Part shown: positions 10,744 to 19,402 of the stretch, one piece after another
How the letters are laid out: each line of letters begins with the position of its first letter
Numbering within the stretch: position 1 is the first letter of the stretch
Assembly: GCA_044375105.1 (NCBI GenBank)
Contig: JBILNK010000002.1
Coordinates: 1 to 64,000, forward strand
Origin: JBIKLM01 sp044375105
Lineage (GTDB): Bacteria > Planctomycetota > UBA1135 > GCA-002686595
Length of the DNA: 64,000 nt
Reading direction: 5' to 3'
Notes under the pieces: model-generated
Database searches by the model: none
Seen by the model: only the letters and a program-made list of their open reading frames with translations
Told to the model about the DNA's origin: nothing
Translations under genes and position numbers: made by a program

Positions 10744-11448
10744 GAATGGGCGGCGCTGGCTCCGGCCACGCCCGCGCCGGTTTTTCGGCACCGACCCGGC
10801 CCGGTCGCCCCCCGTACCACGGGACCCAGCCCGGATGGTTGCAACCGCCTGGGCCCCCGACGAGGTGGGCTCGGACAGGCGCGGCCGGGCCTGGGCGCCT
10901 CCGCGGATTGTCTTGGCAGCCGCGCTGGAAGCCTCCAGCGAAGCGATCGGCCCGGACCGGCGCAGCCGCAGAGCGCGGGGGTTCGAGTGCGACGGAGCGA
11001 CTGCTTGCCTGTCGGAGAGGCCCGGTGGCGGCGCTTCAAACTGCTGCGTATGGCGCGGCGCTCGGCCGAGTCCTGGAGCCGGAGGCCCTGAGCCGCAGCT
11101 CGGCCTGCCCGGGCGGGACCGATGAACCGGCTCGTGGCCCTGACCCCAGCCCGATTCAATAAAATAGGCCGCTGGGCGATCGAGCCTCGCCCGCCTTCGC
11201 GACGCGATTCGCCCGCGCCGCCGGCGGACCCGGACGGTGGTTCGCGAAGGTACTCCCGCCTCCAGGGCTTGGGTGCGAGCTGGCCAGGGGCCCGCCCGGG
11301 AGGGAGTGCCTGGGACTGGCTTTTGCTGGCCTCGCCTGGGCGCCCAGGGCTGATGACTGGCATCCCGCTGGCTTACAACGCAAACTAGGGGTGGACTGCC
11401 CGGAGTTCTCCGACGGCATCCCCTCCGCATCCCCTCGGCCCACTGACC
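10744..11448. other. Spacer between plsX and fabH
   Basis: This is the longest gap of the lipid cluster, at 705 bases. Small frames across it have Arg/Pro-rich compositions and no family resemblance. It contains a short AT-rich island (TTCAATAAAATAGG, about 11155-11168) and a second at 11370-11388 (CTTACAACGCAAACTAG). Either could hold a promoter for fabH, but neither shows a clear two-box pattern. Confidence 0.45.
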
Positions 11449-12438
11449 ATGGCTTCGATTCGACCGGTTGGCATCGCTGGGACCGGCTCATACCTGCCCG
11501 AGCGGGTGGTGCCCAATTCCTGGTTCGAGAGCTTCATCGACACGTCGGACGAGTGGATCCGTCAACGCACGGGCATCGAGGAGCGGCGGTTCGCCGAGGA
11601 GCATGACCAGACCTCACTGCTCTCCACTCGAGCGGCCCGCCGGGCCCTCGAGATGGCCGGCGTGGACCCCAAGGACCTGGACGCGATCATCGTCGGAACC
11701 CTGACGCCCGACTTCCAGCTGCCCTCCTGCGCCGTGCTGGTGCAGGAGAACCTGCAGGCCAAGAAGGCCTTCGCCTTCGACGTGTCCTCAGCCTGCACCG
11801 GCTTCCTCAACGCCATGCAGGTCGGCGAGGCCCTGATCGCCTCCGGACGCTGCAAGCGAGTGCTCGCGATCGGGGCCGAGATCCTCTCGCGCTGCCTGGA
11901 CATGCAGGACCGCGGCAGCTGCATTCTGTTCGGGGACGGCGCCGGAGCCGCGGTGTTGATGCCCCACGAAGACTGTCGGCAGGGCCAGATCCTCAAGAGC
12001 ACCATGGGGGCCGATGGCGCCGATTTCGAGCTGATCCAGATCCCCGGCGGCGGAAACAAGCACCGGCCCCACCCTGGGATGTTCGAGGCGCGCGAACACT
12101 ACATCAAGCTGCAGGGCAAGGGGGTCTTCCGCTTCGCCGTCCAGAAGATGGCCGAACTGGTCGAGGAGATGCTCGAAGGCTATCCGCGTGAGGAGTTGAG
12201 CCTGATCGTGCCGCACCAGGTCAACATGCGCATCATCGATTCGGCCCTAGAGCGCCTCCAGATGCCGATCGAGAAGGTCGTGGTGAACATCGAGCGTTAC
12301 GCCAATACGTCGGCCGCCACGGTTCCGATCGCCCTGGACGAAGCGGTTCGTGCGGGCAAGATCGAGAAGGGCAAACTGGTGGTGTTGGTGGCCTTCGGCG
12401 CCGGTGTGACCTGGGGCGCCAGCCTGCTGCGCTGGTAA
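11449..12438 (+). CDS. fabH: 3-oxoacyl-ACP synthase III (FabH)
   Basis: FabH condenses acetyl-CoA (or another starter acyl-CoA) with malonyl-ACP to start each fatty-acid chain. The 329-residue protein has the catalytic cysteine at about residue 116 in the SSACTGF motif, the histidine in VPHQVNMRI and the asparagine in NTSAATVPIAL. Together they form the Cys-His-Asn triad. The N-terminus (IAGTGSYLPERVVPNSWFE, then SDEWIRQRTGIEERRF) is typical. The ATG is preceded by ACTGACC without a Shine-Dalgarno. Its starter-unit preference cannot be told from sequence. Confidence 0.96.
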   Translation: MASIRPVGIAGTGSYLPERVVPNSWFESFIDTSDEWIRQRTGIEERRFAEEHDQTSLLSTRAARRALEMAGVDPKDLDAIIVGTLTPDFQLPSCAVLVQENLQAKKAFAFDVSSACTGFLNAMQVGEALIASGRCKRVLAIGAEILSRCLDMQDRGSCILFGDGAGAAVLMPHEDCRQGQILKSTMGADGADFELIQIPGGGNKHRPHPGMFEAREHYIKLQGKGVFRFAVQKMAELVEEMLEGYPREELSLIVPHQVNMRIIDSALERLQMPIEKVVVNIERYANTSAATVPIALDEAVRAGKIEKGKLVVLVAFGAGVTWGASLLRW

Positions 12439-12800
12439 GCGGGCAGGCCGCGCTGCTGCGTCCGCCCGGGCCTGGGCGTTCCTCGGCATCCCGATCGGCT
12501 TGGGCCGTCCGGGTCCGACTCGCTTTCGGCCTTGCCCAGCCCGGCGGCCTAGGGGCCCCTGGGCGTGCTGACCGGATCCCGGGCTGGCCCCGGTGCCGAT
12601 TCGCCTTTCTCTGGACCTCGAGCGGGGTCCGACCCCGACCTCGGGCCCATCCCGCGTCTCGGGCGGCCGGGATGTCTTGCGCAGCGGGCTCGAGGCTGGC
12701 GCTGGCACGGGCTGGAAACGGGAGCCGGCAGAGCGCTTACTGGGCCGCCGCGGCGGCTCGGCAGCCGTCGCCAGTCCCTGAAGATCTCGAAAGGCCAACG
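12439..12800. other. Spacer between fabH and fabD
   Basis: This 362-base GC-rich spacer has no gene or clear promoter that I can support. A purine-rich GAAAGG (about 12789-12794) before the fabD ATG serves as its ribosome-binding site. Confidence 0.45.
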
Positions 12801-13715
12801 ATGAACGAAGCGATCCTGTTTCCTGGCCAAGGCGCCCAGTTCCCCGGAATGGGTCGAGCTTGGTGTGAGGCCTTCCCCAGCGCGGCACAGGTTTTCGAAC
12901 AGGCGGATCGCACGCTCGGATTCTTGCTCAGCGACGCCTGCTGGAACCAAGGGGATGCGGTCCATCGCACCGACATCGCCCAGCCGGGGATCCTGACCAC
13001 CTCGGTGGCCATCGTCACCGTGCTGCGGGAGCGCGGCCTCGCGCTCGGCGAAGCCAGCGCGGTCGCAGGCCTTTCCCTGGGGGAGTACACGGCCTTGTGG
13101 GCCGCCGGCAGTTTGAGCTTCGAAGACGCGCTGCGCCTGGTGCGCCTGCGCGGCCAGGCCATGCAGGACGCAAGCGAGCGCATCCCTTCCGGCATGATCT
13201 CCCTGATGGGGGCGACCTTGGAACAAGCGGAGGCCCTGGCTAAACTTGGCTCCGCCAGGGGCATCTGTTCGGTGGCCAATTTGAATGCGCCCGGTCAGAT
13301 CGTGGTTTCCGGGGAATTGGCGGCCTTGGATGAGGTCGAGGCCCGGGCCCCCGAGCAGGGTGTGCGTCGAGCTCGACGGCTGGTCGTCGCCGGCGGTTTC
13401 CACTCGGAGTGCATGCGCCCTGCCGCCAAGGCCCTGGCCGGAGCCCTGGCCAAGGTCAGGATCGAGGCGCCGCGGGTGCCCTTCGTGACCAATGTCACCG
13501 GGGATTTCGTCTCCGAGCCGGCGCAGATCCGGGGCTTCCTCGCGGATCAGGTCTGTGCTCCGGTGCGCTGGGAGGCTTCGATGCTGCGCCTGGTCGCCAG
13601 CGGCCGGACACGCTTCCTCGAGCCAGGTCCCGGCGAAGTCCTGTCCGGTCTGTTGCGCAAGATCGCCAAGGATGCCGCGGTTCGCAACGTCTCCGACCCG
13701 GTCCACCTGGGCTGA
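12801..13715 (+). CDS. fabD: Malonyl-CoA:ACP transacylase (FabD)
   Basis: FabD moves malonyl groups from CoA to acyl carrier protein for chain elongation. The 304-residue protein opens with LFPGQGAQFPGMG. It has the nucleophile serine at about residue 92 in GLSLGEYTAL, a conserved arginine in LVRLRGQAMQ, and the catalytic histidine in VAGGFHSECM. Length is normal. The ATG at 12801 is supported by GAAAGG upstream and by the family start. Upstream in-frame sequence is low-complexity and was excluded. Confidence 0.96.
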   Translation: MNEAILFPGQGAQFPGMGRAWCEAFPSAAQVFEQADRTLGFLLSDACWNQGDAVHRTDIAQPGILTTSVAIVTVLRERGLALGEASAVAGLSLGEYTALWAAGSLSFEDALRLVRLRGQAMQDASERIPSGMISLMGATLEQAEALAKLGSARGICSVANLNAPGQIVVSGELAALDEVEARAPEQGVRRARRLVVAGGFHSECMRPAAKALAGALAKVRIEAPRVPFVTNVTGDFVSEPAQIRGFLADQVCAPVRWEASMLRLVASGRTRFLEPGPGEVLSGLLRKIAKDAAVRNVSDPVHLG

Positions 13716-14007
13716 ACTGCCGACGTCGCGCCGCTAGGCGATCCACGTGCACGACAGGCCGGTGCGCCTGGGCCCGGGCGCCCGCGCTGCCATCGCCTGC
13801 TCGCAGTCGGCACCCTGCTCGGCCCGCCCCCCTCAGCGACCGCTTCCTGCGCGGAACCCGAGGCGGGATTTTGCGCGCGCCCTGCCCTCCGGTCGAACCG
13901 CCCCGCGCGGTCGGAACAGGAAGCCGAGCGCCTGGGCGCCGGCTCGAGCCTCGGTTAGAACTACGCATCGACCGCCTTCCTTGAACCCGCAGCCCCCCTG
14001 TCCGCCG

Positions 14008-14769
14008 ATGAGCGAAGATCGCACTGATCACAAGCCCCTCCACGGCAAAGTCGCACTGATCACCGGAGCCTCGCGCGGCATCGGCCGGGCGATCGCCCTG
14101 CGTTTGGCCCGCGAGGGCGCCGCGATCGCCGCCGTGGCGACCCAAGCCGAACGCTGCGCCGAAACGGTCGCTGAGTGCCGCGCCTCCGGAGTGCGCGCGG
14201 AGGCGTATGGGGTCGACGTGGCCGACCATGCCAAGGTGATCGCGCTGGTGGCCCAGGTGCAGGAGCAACTCGGGGGACTGGACGTGCTGGTCAACAATGC
14301 GGGCATCACCCGGGACCAACTGCTTCTGCGCATGAGCGAAGCCGATTTCGACGCGGTCATCGCCGTCAACCTCAAGGGAGCCTGGAATTTCATCAAGGCC
14401 GCCAGTCGGCCCTTGATGAAGGTCCGCGGTCGGATCATCAACATTGCCTCGGTGGTCGGCCTGACCGGCAACGCGGGGCAGGCCAACTACGCCGCCGCCA
14501 AGGCCGGTCTGATCGGCCTGAGCCGCTCGGTCGCCAAGGAACTCGCCGGGCGCGGGGTGTGCGTGAATGCGGTGGCCCCCGGCTTCATCCGCACGGACAT
14601 GACCGCTGGAATGGAGGGCAAGGCTGCCGAGGAGCTGCTCGCCACGATCCCCCTGGGCCGGGTGGGGGAGTCCGAGGAGATCGCCCGCGCGGTGGCTTTC
14701 CTGGCCGGCCCCGGCGGCGACTACATCACCGGCCAGACCCTGGTGGTGGACGGTGGGCTGTCCCTCTGA
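14008..14769 (+). CDS. fabG: 3-oxoacyl-ACP reductase (FabG)
   Basis: FabG is a short-chain dehydrogenase that uses NADPH to reduce 3-oxoacyl-ACP during elongation. Visible motifs are the cofactor loop TGASRGIGRAIA (from about residue 17), NNAGITRD, the catalytic serine in NIASVVGLTGN, and the YAAAKAG pair of tyrosine and lysine. The PGFIRTDMT loop follows. The 253-residue length is slightly above the usual 245. The ATG at 14008 lacks a Shine-Dalgarno and is preceded by TCCGCCG. Upstream in-frame sequence looks non-coding. The recurrent 3' element follows its stop. Confidence 0.96.
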   Translation: MSEDRTDHKPLHGKVALITGASRGIGRAIALRLAREGAAIAAVATQAERCAETVAECRASGVRAEAYGVDVADHAKVIALVAQVQEQLGGLDVLVNNAGITRDQLLLRMSEADFDAVIAVNLKGAWNFIKAASRPLMKVRGRIINIASVVGLTGNAGQANYAAAKAGLIGLSRSVAKELAGRGVCVNAVAPGFIRTDMTAGMEGKAAEELLATIPLGRVGESEEIARAVAFLAGPGGDYITGQTLVVDGGLSL

Positions 14770-14875
14770 AAGGCTGAGGATCGGCCGACTCGGACCGGAG
14801 CCGAGCCGCTGGACCGGATTGTCCACCCCTTGACCTCCCCCCGGCGGCTGCACAGGCTGGGATCGCCGCGGCGCG
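14770..14875 (+). repeat. Recurrent 3'-end element, copy D (after fabG)
   Basis: This is a divergent copy. It starts GGCTGAGGATCGG after the fabG stop, as in other copies. A short CTCGG/CCGAG hairpin (14789-14793 with 14801-14805) follows, and then the distal arm CGGCTGCACAGGCTGGGATCG-like block (14845-14865), matching copies B and G. Confidence 0.5.
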
Positions 14876-15118
14876 CCGATCTCTGCCTTTGCCGACCTCT
14901 TTCCCAGAGCCTCCGCTGGCCGGGGAGGCGGTCGCCGGAATCGGACGACCCCGGTTCCCATCGGCCCCCTGGCTTGATCCGTCCGCGGCGCCGGTTACAT
15001 TCCGCGCCTCTCGGGGGCTTCGCCCCCGCCCCCCCCATCCCAACCACGCCCGGCAACTTCGCCCGGGGCCCTTCCCCCGAGCCGCCCGGCGGCCCTCTCC
15101 CCCCTTACGAGACCTACG
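14770..15118. other. Spacer between fabG and acpP
   Basis: This 349-base spacer contains copy D of the recurrent element. GTTACATTCC near 14993 is the only -10-like site I see, with no clear partner. It holds no gene. Confidence 0.45.
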
Positions 15119-15361
15119 GTGAGCAACGCCGAATCGATCGAGGACCGGATCATCAAGATCGTCTGCAACCAGATGGGGACGACCCCGGACAAGGTCTCCA
15201 AGGAGACCTCCTTCGTGAACGACCTGGGCGCGGACTCCCTGGACACGGTCGAGCTGGTGATGGAATTCGAAGACGAGTTCGAGATCTCGATCCCGGACGA
15301 GGACGCGGAGAAGATCCAAACCGTCGGCAACGCGATCGACTACATCTCCAAGAAGGTCTGA
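15119..15361 (+). CDS. acpP: Acyl carrier protein
   Basis: This protein carries growing acyl chains on a phosphopantetheine arm. It is an 80-residue acidic protein with the attachment serine at residue 40 in the GADSLD motif and the usual helix II sequence [23 protein letters not shown]. The start is a GTG at 15119 with only a weak GAG-type purine run upstream. Both neighbours (fabG, fabF) fit its role. Three consecutive hairpins follow the stop. Confidence 0.97.
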   Translation: MSNAESIEDRIIKIVCNQMGTTPDKVSKETSFVNDLGADSLDTVELVMEFEDEFEISIPDEDAEKIQTVGNAIDYISKKV

Positions 15362-15870
15362 TCCCGCTGGCAGGCCAGCGGGGCGGACTCGGCGGTGTTC
15401 CGAGTCTCCCCCGGGCGCTTCCTAGGAGCGCCCCGATCGGTTCTGTCATCACCGCCCTAAGTGGACCGGGCGGTGAGGCCGTTGCCGCGGAAAGCTCGGC
15501 CTGGCTTCTGGAACTCGCCACCGAGCTCCGGTGGTAAGCGCGGGTCGCCGAGCGCTTGGGCGCGGCGGAGCTGACCGCTGATTTCGTTCACCGTGGTGGC
15601 GCAGGCTCCCACGGGGCCTCACGTCCCTTTCCGCCGGGGGGTGCCGGCGAGCGCCGCGTCGCAATCCGGCAGCCGCCGCCCCTCGGGAGCATGCGCTTGG
15701 GCCTAGGTGCGCCTCGCCCCCTTCGCGCCCGCGCTTTCGACCGCAGGAGCGGCCTGCTGGGCGGGCCCTTGGCCTGGACAGGCTCGAGTCTTGCTAATCT
15801 GAAGTCCGGAGCGGGGCCGCTCCCCGCTTGCTCTTCCTCCAAACTGGATCCAACCGCATTGGACACACCC
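15362..15870. other. Spacer between acpP and fabF
   Basis: This 509-base spacer begins with three hairpins and otherwise holds no gene. TAATCT (15795-15800) is a good -10-like hexamer about 70 bases before fabF, but no well-spaced -35 accompanies it. Confidence 0.45.
15363..15433 (+). terminator. Three consecutive hairpins after acpP
   Basis: Three stem-loops follow the acpP stop in a row. The first is CCCGCTGG/CCAGCGGG (15363-15370 with 15375-15382). The second is GACTCGG/CCGAGTC (15386-15392 with 15400-15406). The third is GGGCGCT/AGCGCCC (15413-15419 with 15427-15433). None has a long U-tract. They probably end or stabilise the acpP message. Confidence 0.6.
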
Positions 15871-17109
15871 ATGCGCAGAGTCGTCATCACCGGTCTCGGC
15901 ACCGTGAACGCCCTGGGGGCCGACGTCAAGACCTCCTGGCCGCGCATGCTGGAGGGCGAGAACGGGATCCGCAAGATCGAGTTCTTCGACGCGTCCAACC
16001 TGCCGGTGAACATCTCCGGCCACGTGGATTACGACCCGACCAAGGACTTCGCCGCCCCGGAGTTCCGCAAGCTGGATCCGTTCACCATGTACGCGATCAA
16101 GGCTTCGGACGAGGCCTTCCAGGACGCGGGCCTCGATCCGCGCTCCCTGAGCGATGAGCAGCGCGAGCGCTTCGGCTGCATCGTGGGCACCGGCATCGGC
16201 GGCATCACCGGCATCGAAGAGCAGCACCTGGTGATGATCGAACGGGGGGCCCGCCGGGTCAGCCCGCACTTCATCCCCAAGATCATGGCCAACGCCGTTT
16301 CCGGCCAGCTGGCGATCCGCCACGGGCTGATGGGCACGGTGTTCACGACCTCCAGCGCCTGCGCCAGCTCGGGGCATGCGATCGGCATGGCCCTGCTCGC
16401 GATCCGATCGGGGGAAGCGGATCTGGTGCTCACCGGCGGCGCCGAATCGGCCACCACGCCCCTGTCCCTGGCCGGCTTCGCTTCGGCCAAGGCGCTCTCG
16501 ACGCGCATCGACGATCCGGCGGCCGCCTCGCGCCCCTTCGACAAGGACCGCGATGGGTTCGTGATGGGGGACGGTGCCGGCATCCTCCTGTTCGAGGAGT
16601 ACGAACACGCCAAGCGCCGCGGCGCACGGATCTATGCGGAGGTCAAGGGCTATGGCTCGACCGACGACGCTTTCCACATCACGGCTCCCAAGGAGGACGG
16701 GGGCGGCCCGGCGCGGGCCATGTCCCTGGCTCTGCGCAGCGGCGGGGTGCCCTTCGATCAGGTCGATTACATCAACGCCCACGGCACCTCCACCGAATAC
16801 AACGACGCGATCGAGACCACGGCGATCAAGCGGGTCTTCGGCGACCATGCCCGTCGTCTAGCGATCAGCTCGACCAAGTCGATGATCGGCCACCTGCTGG
16901 GGGCCTCCTCCGCGGTGGAGCTGGTGGCCACGGCCCTGTCCGTGCACCAGGGCGCCGTGCACCCCACGCGCAACTACACCACGCCCGATCCGGCCTGCGA
17001 TCTCGATTACGTGCCGCGCACCGGTCGACAGCTGCGCGTCCGCAATGCGCTGTCGAACTCCCTGGGCTTCGGCGGCCACAACGTGTCGATCTGCCTCGGG
17101 CAGCCCTGA
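15871..17109 (+). CDS. fabF: 3-oxoacyl-ACP synthase II (FabF)
   Basis: FabF condenses acyl-ACP with malonyl-ACP in elongation. The 412-residue protein has the thiolase-fold catalytic triad: cysteine in TTSSACASSGHAIG, histidine in NAHGTSTEYND, and a second histidine in KSMIGHLLGASSAVE. The N-terminus RRVVITGLGTVNALG is typical and fixes the ATG at 15871. ACACACCC precedes it instead of a Shine-Dalgarno. It ends the plsX-fab cluster. Confidence 0.96.
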   Translation: MRRVVITGLGTVNALGADVKTSWPRMLEGENGIRKIEFFDASNLPVNISGHVDYDPTKDFAAPEFRKLDPFTMYAIKASDEAFQDAGLDPRSLSDEQRERFGCIVGTGIGGITGIEEQHLVMIERGARRVSPHFIPKIMANAVSGQLAIRHGLMGTVFTTSSACASSGHAIGMALLAIRSGEADLVLTGGAESATTPLSLAGFASAKALSTRIDDPAAASRPFDKDRDGFVMGDGAGILLFEEYEHAKRRGARIYAEVKGYGSTDDAFHITAPKEDGGGPARAMSLALRSGGVPFDQVDYINAHGTSTEYNDAIETTAIKRVFGDHARRLAISSTKSMIGHLLGASSAVELVATALSVHQGAVHPTRNYTTPDPACDLDYVPRTGRQLRVRNALSNSLGFGGHNVSICLGQP

Positions 17110-17621
17110 GCCGGGGCTGCGCCGACCTGTCGACCTGGGAGCCGTTCATCACGGCCTCGCGGGGCCACTCGCATCGGGGCCACTCGCATCGGGCCGTAGT
17201 CTGCGCCGTGGCTTGCAAGGCAGTCCGCAGCCATGGGCTTCGCGAAGCGGCGCTCCTGATCGCCGAGCGGAGCCCAGCTGGTGCACGCGTGGGAGCTCTC
17301 TGCGGGCCGGGCAGGCGCCGCTTTCCAGGAGCTTTGCTTCGCTTCCTCTGCCCGGGATGCCCCCGGGGCGATCTGCTCGCGGCTGCGCCCGCTCGGGCCG
17401 TGCGGGGGAGCCGGCTGGCCTCCCGGGAGACCGAACCTTGGCCGCTGCGGGCGCCTGGGTATCATTGATCCTGCGGCGAGGCTGCCTACGGCACCGCCCC
17501 AAGTTCCCATCCCCTTCCCGCCAATCCCCGGGCCGGATCCGCGCTCCGCTAGCGCCGTGCCCCGACCCGCCCAGACGCCGCGGCTCCGACCGGGGCCCTA
17601 CGGCCAGACAGCCCACCTGCG
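17110..17621. other. Spacer downstream of fabF
   Basis: This 512-base spacer holds two perfect 15-base tandem units GGGGCCACTCGCATC (17161-17190) and no gene. TATCAT near 17460 resembles a -10 box but lies about 160 bases from the next start. Confidence 0.5.
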
Positions 17622-17972
17622 ATGCAAGAGAAGTTCAAGCAGCTGCTCCACGACTACAAGCGCCAGGCCTTCAAGGTCGAGCACGACAAGAAGAGCATCG
17701 AGCAGATCACGCGCGAGACCGTCTCGTTCGCCGAGGACGTCCTGCGCCAGAAGTACCAGTACCACTTCCACAAGCTGCCGGATGCCGACCGGGCCGAGAT
17801 CATCAACATGATCTCCAACTACACCCGCGAGGCGATCCTGCCGCCGATCGTCGAGAAGCTGGTCCAGCGCCAGGTGACCCTCGAGCACCACATGGGCGCC
17901 ATGGTCCAGATGATCGAGCGCATGCTCGAGCTGCTCTCCGAGCAGAGCAGCAAGACTCCGGCCGGGCGATGA
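17622..17972 (+). CDS. Small helical protein of unknown function
   Basis: I do not recognise this 116-residue protein. It is highly charged and predicted to be nearly all helical, with no signal peptide or membrane segment, so it is probably cytoplasmic. Heptad-like spacing in EKFKQLLHDYKRQAFKVEHD and VQMIERMLELLSEQ suggests coiled-coil ends. A central segment (VLRQKYQYHFHKLPDADRAEIINMI) is compact and aromatic. Codon choice is like the neighbouring housekeeping genes. The ATG at 17622 is the only start that keeps the charged N-terminus. A recurrent 3' element begins exactly at its stop codon. Confidence 0.78.
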   Translation: MQEKFKQLLHDYKRQAFKVEHDKKSIEQITRETVSFAEDVLRQKYQYHFHKLPDADRAEIINMISNYTREAILPPIVEKLVQRQVTLEHHMGAMVQMIERMLELLSEQSSKTPAGR

Positions 17973-18075
17973 CCGGCTGAGCATCGGTCGACCCGGGCGG
18001 CGACCGAGCCGTCAGGCCAGCCCCTCGGCTGCTCTCAGGTCGTCATCCGGCGGCCTCACAGGCTCGGAGCAGGGC
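17973..18075 (+). repeat. Recurrent 3'-end element, copy E (after the 116-residue protein)
   Basis: The copy begins at the stop with CCGGCTGAG. A perfect 7-bp hairpin TCGGTCG/CGACCGA (17984-17990 with 18001-18007) follows. The second hairpin is AGGTC/GGCCT around a loop holding CATCCG (18044-18049), then CACAGGCTCGGAGC. The outer GGCTGA and TCAGGCC arms resemble the outer stem of copy F. Confidence 0.65.
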
Positions 18076-18392
18076 GGCGCGCTGAGTTTTCGCCGGCTCC
18101 TCCCTCCCGAGCCCGAGAGGGACGCACGCTCCGCTCCAGACCACGGCGCTCCCGCGGGCCTTCAGGCCGCCACCGGGCTGCGGGACCTTGGCGGAGGCGC
18201 AGCCGCATCGCCGGGGCCAGGCGGTTCCGGCACCGCCTCGGATCCGCAGGACTGGCTTCTCCCCAAGGATCCGCTGGCCCCCTTGGGCCCCGCCGGTTCC
18301 GGTACCGGTCCCGCCCGGTCCGGGGAACTTCTCAGCCACCTGCGCCGGCACCCGGTGGCCTCCGCCCGCGCGATCGGTTTTTCACGCCCCCC
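17973..18392. other. Spacer before the zinc dehydrogenase
   Basis: This 420-base spacer has copy E of the recurrent element in its first 100 bases. The remainder is GC-rich with no gene and no promoter I can support. GCGATCGGTTTTTCACG near 18370-18386 is a small T-rich patch just before the dehydrogenase start. Confidence 0.4.
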
Positions 18393-19370
18393 ATGCGAGG
18401 CCTTTGGTGCGAAGGTGGCCGGCTCCGATACCGCGGAGACCTGCCGGAGCTCGAACCCGCCGCCGGCGAGGTGCGGGTAGCGGTTCGCCTGGTCGGTCTG
18501 TGCGCCACGGACCTGGCCTTGGCCCGGGGCTACCTGGGCTTTCGGGGCGTTCCGGGACATGAGTTCGTGGGGTTAGCTCTGGAGGGTCCTTTGGCGGGAC
18601 GACGGGTGGTGGGGGAGATCAATGCGGGCTGCGGTGCCTGCGGCCGCTGTCTCTCGGGCGATCCGCGGCATTGCGAGCAGCGCAGCGTGCTCGGGATCCT
18701 CGCTCGCCCCGGGGCCTTCGCAGAGCGCCTGTGCCTGCCGGCCGGCAATCTGCTGGCCGTCGACGAGCGGATCCCCGACGAGTGGGCGGTGTTCGCCGAG
18801 CCGCTGGCCGCGGCCCTGGCCCTCGAGCAGCACCTGATGCTGCTCGCGGCGCCGCTGGTGGGGGAGCGGGTCGCGCTGGTGATCGGGGATGGCAAGCTGG
18901 GCCTGCTGTGCGCGCACGCGCTGGCCGCCTGGCACCCACAGGGCCGCGTCGACCTGCTCGGCCGGCATCCGGAGCGGGCCGCCTGGGTCGGTCCCGGGGC
19001 CCGCCATCTGGGGCGGCCCCTGGGGCCGGGGCCGGCGGCGGCGCGTTACCCGCTGGTGATCGAGGCCAGCGGCCGGCCGGAGGCCTTGCCCTGGGCGCTG
19101 CCCTGGGTCGAGCCGCGGGGTTGCCTGGTGCTGAAGAGCACCGCGGAGCGCCCGGCGGAAGTGGACCTGGCTCCGATCGTGATCGACGAACTGCGGCTGT
19201 GCGGGTCGCGCTGCGGGCGGTTGTCCCAGGCGCTCGATTGGATGGCCGCCGGGCGTTTCGATCCGAGCGCCCTGATCGAGCGGCGTTGGAGCCTGGGCCA
19301 AGGTCCCGAGGCCTTCGAACGCGCCGCTCGGGGCGGCGTGCTCAAGCAGCTCGTCGCTATAACTGCCTGA
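18393..19370 (+). CDS. Zinc-dependent medium-chain dehydrogenase
   Basis: This 325-residue MDR-superfamily alcohol or polyol dehydrogenase is probably cytoplasmic and NAD(P)-dependent. The catalytic zinc site is visible as the Cys in LVGLCATDLAL and the PGHEFVG pair. The structural zinc loop shows four cysteines in CGACGRC followed by C seven residues later. The nucleotide-binding strand is ALVIGDGKLGLLCAHALA. It is somewhat short for the family (usually about 340-350). It is followed after 32 bases by the UDP-sugar pyrophosphorylase. The substrate cannot be named. Confidence 0.88.
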   Translation: MRGLWCEGGRLRYRGDLPELEPAAGEVRVAVRLVGLCATDLALARGYLGFRGVPGHEFVGLALEGPLAGRRVVGEINAGCGACGRCLSGDPRHCEQRSVLGILARPGAFAERLCLPAGNLLAVDERIPDEWAVFAEPLAAALALEQHLMLLAAPLVGERVALVIGDGKLGLLCAHALAAWHPQGRVDLLGRHPERAAWVGPGARHLGRPLGPGPAAARYPLVIEASGRPEALPWALPWVEPRGCLVLKSTAERPAEVDLAPIVIDELRLCGSRCGRLSQALDWMAAGRFDPSALIERRWSLGQGPEAFERAARGGVLKQLVAITA

Positions 19371-19402
19371 TCGCTCCGGAATCGACCGCGCCCCAAGTTG
19401 CC

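Noticed and set aside
10975..10990. GGGGTTCGAGTGCG resembling a tRNA T-arm
   Set aside because: No acceptor, D or anticodon arm can be built around it.
11122..11388. 88-residue frame in the plsX-fabH spacer
   Set aside because: Arg/Pro/Gly-rich composition and no recognisable family; no usable start signal.
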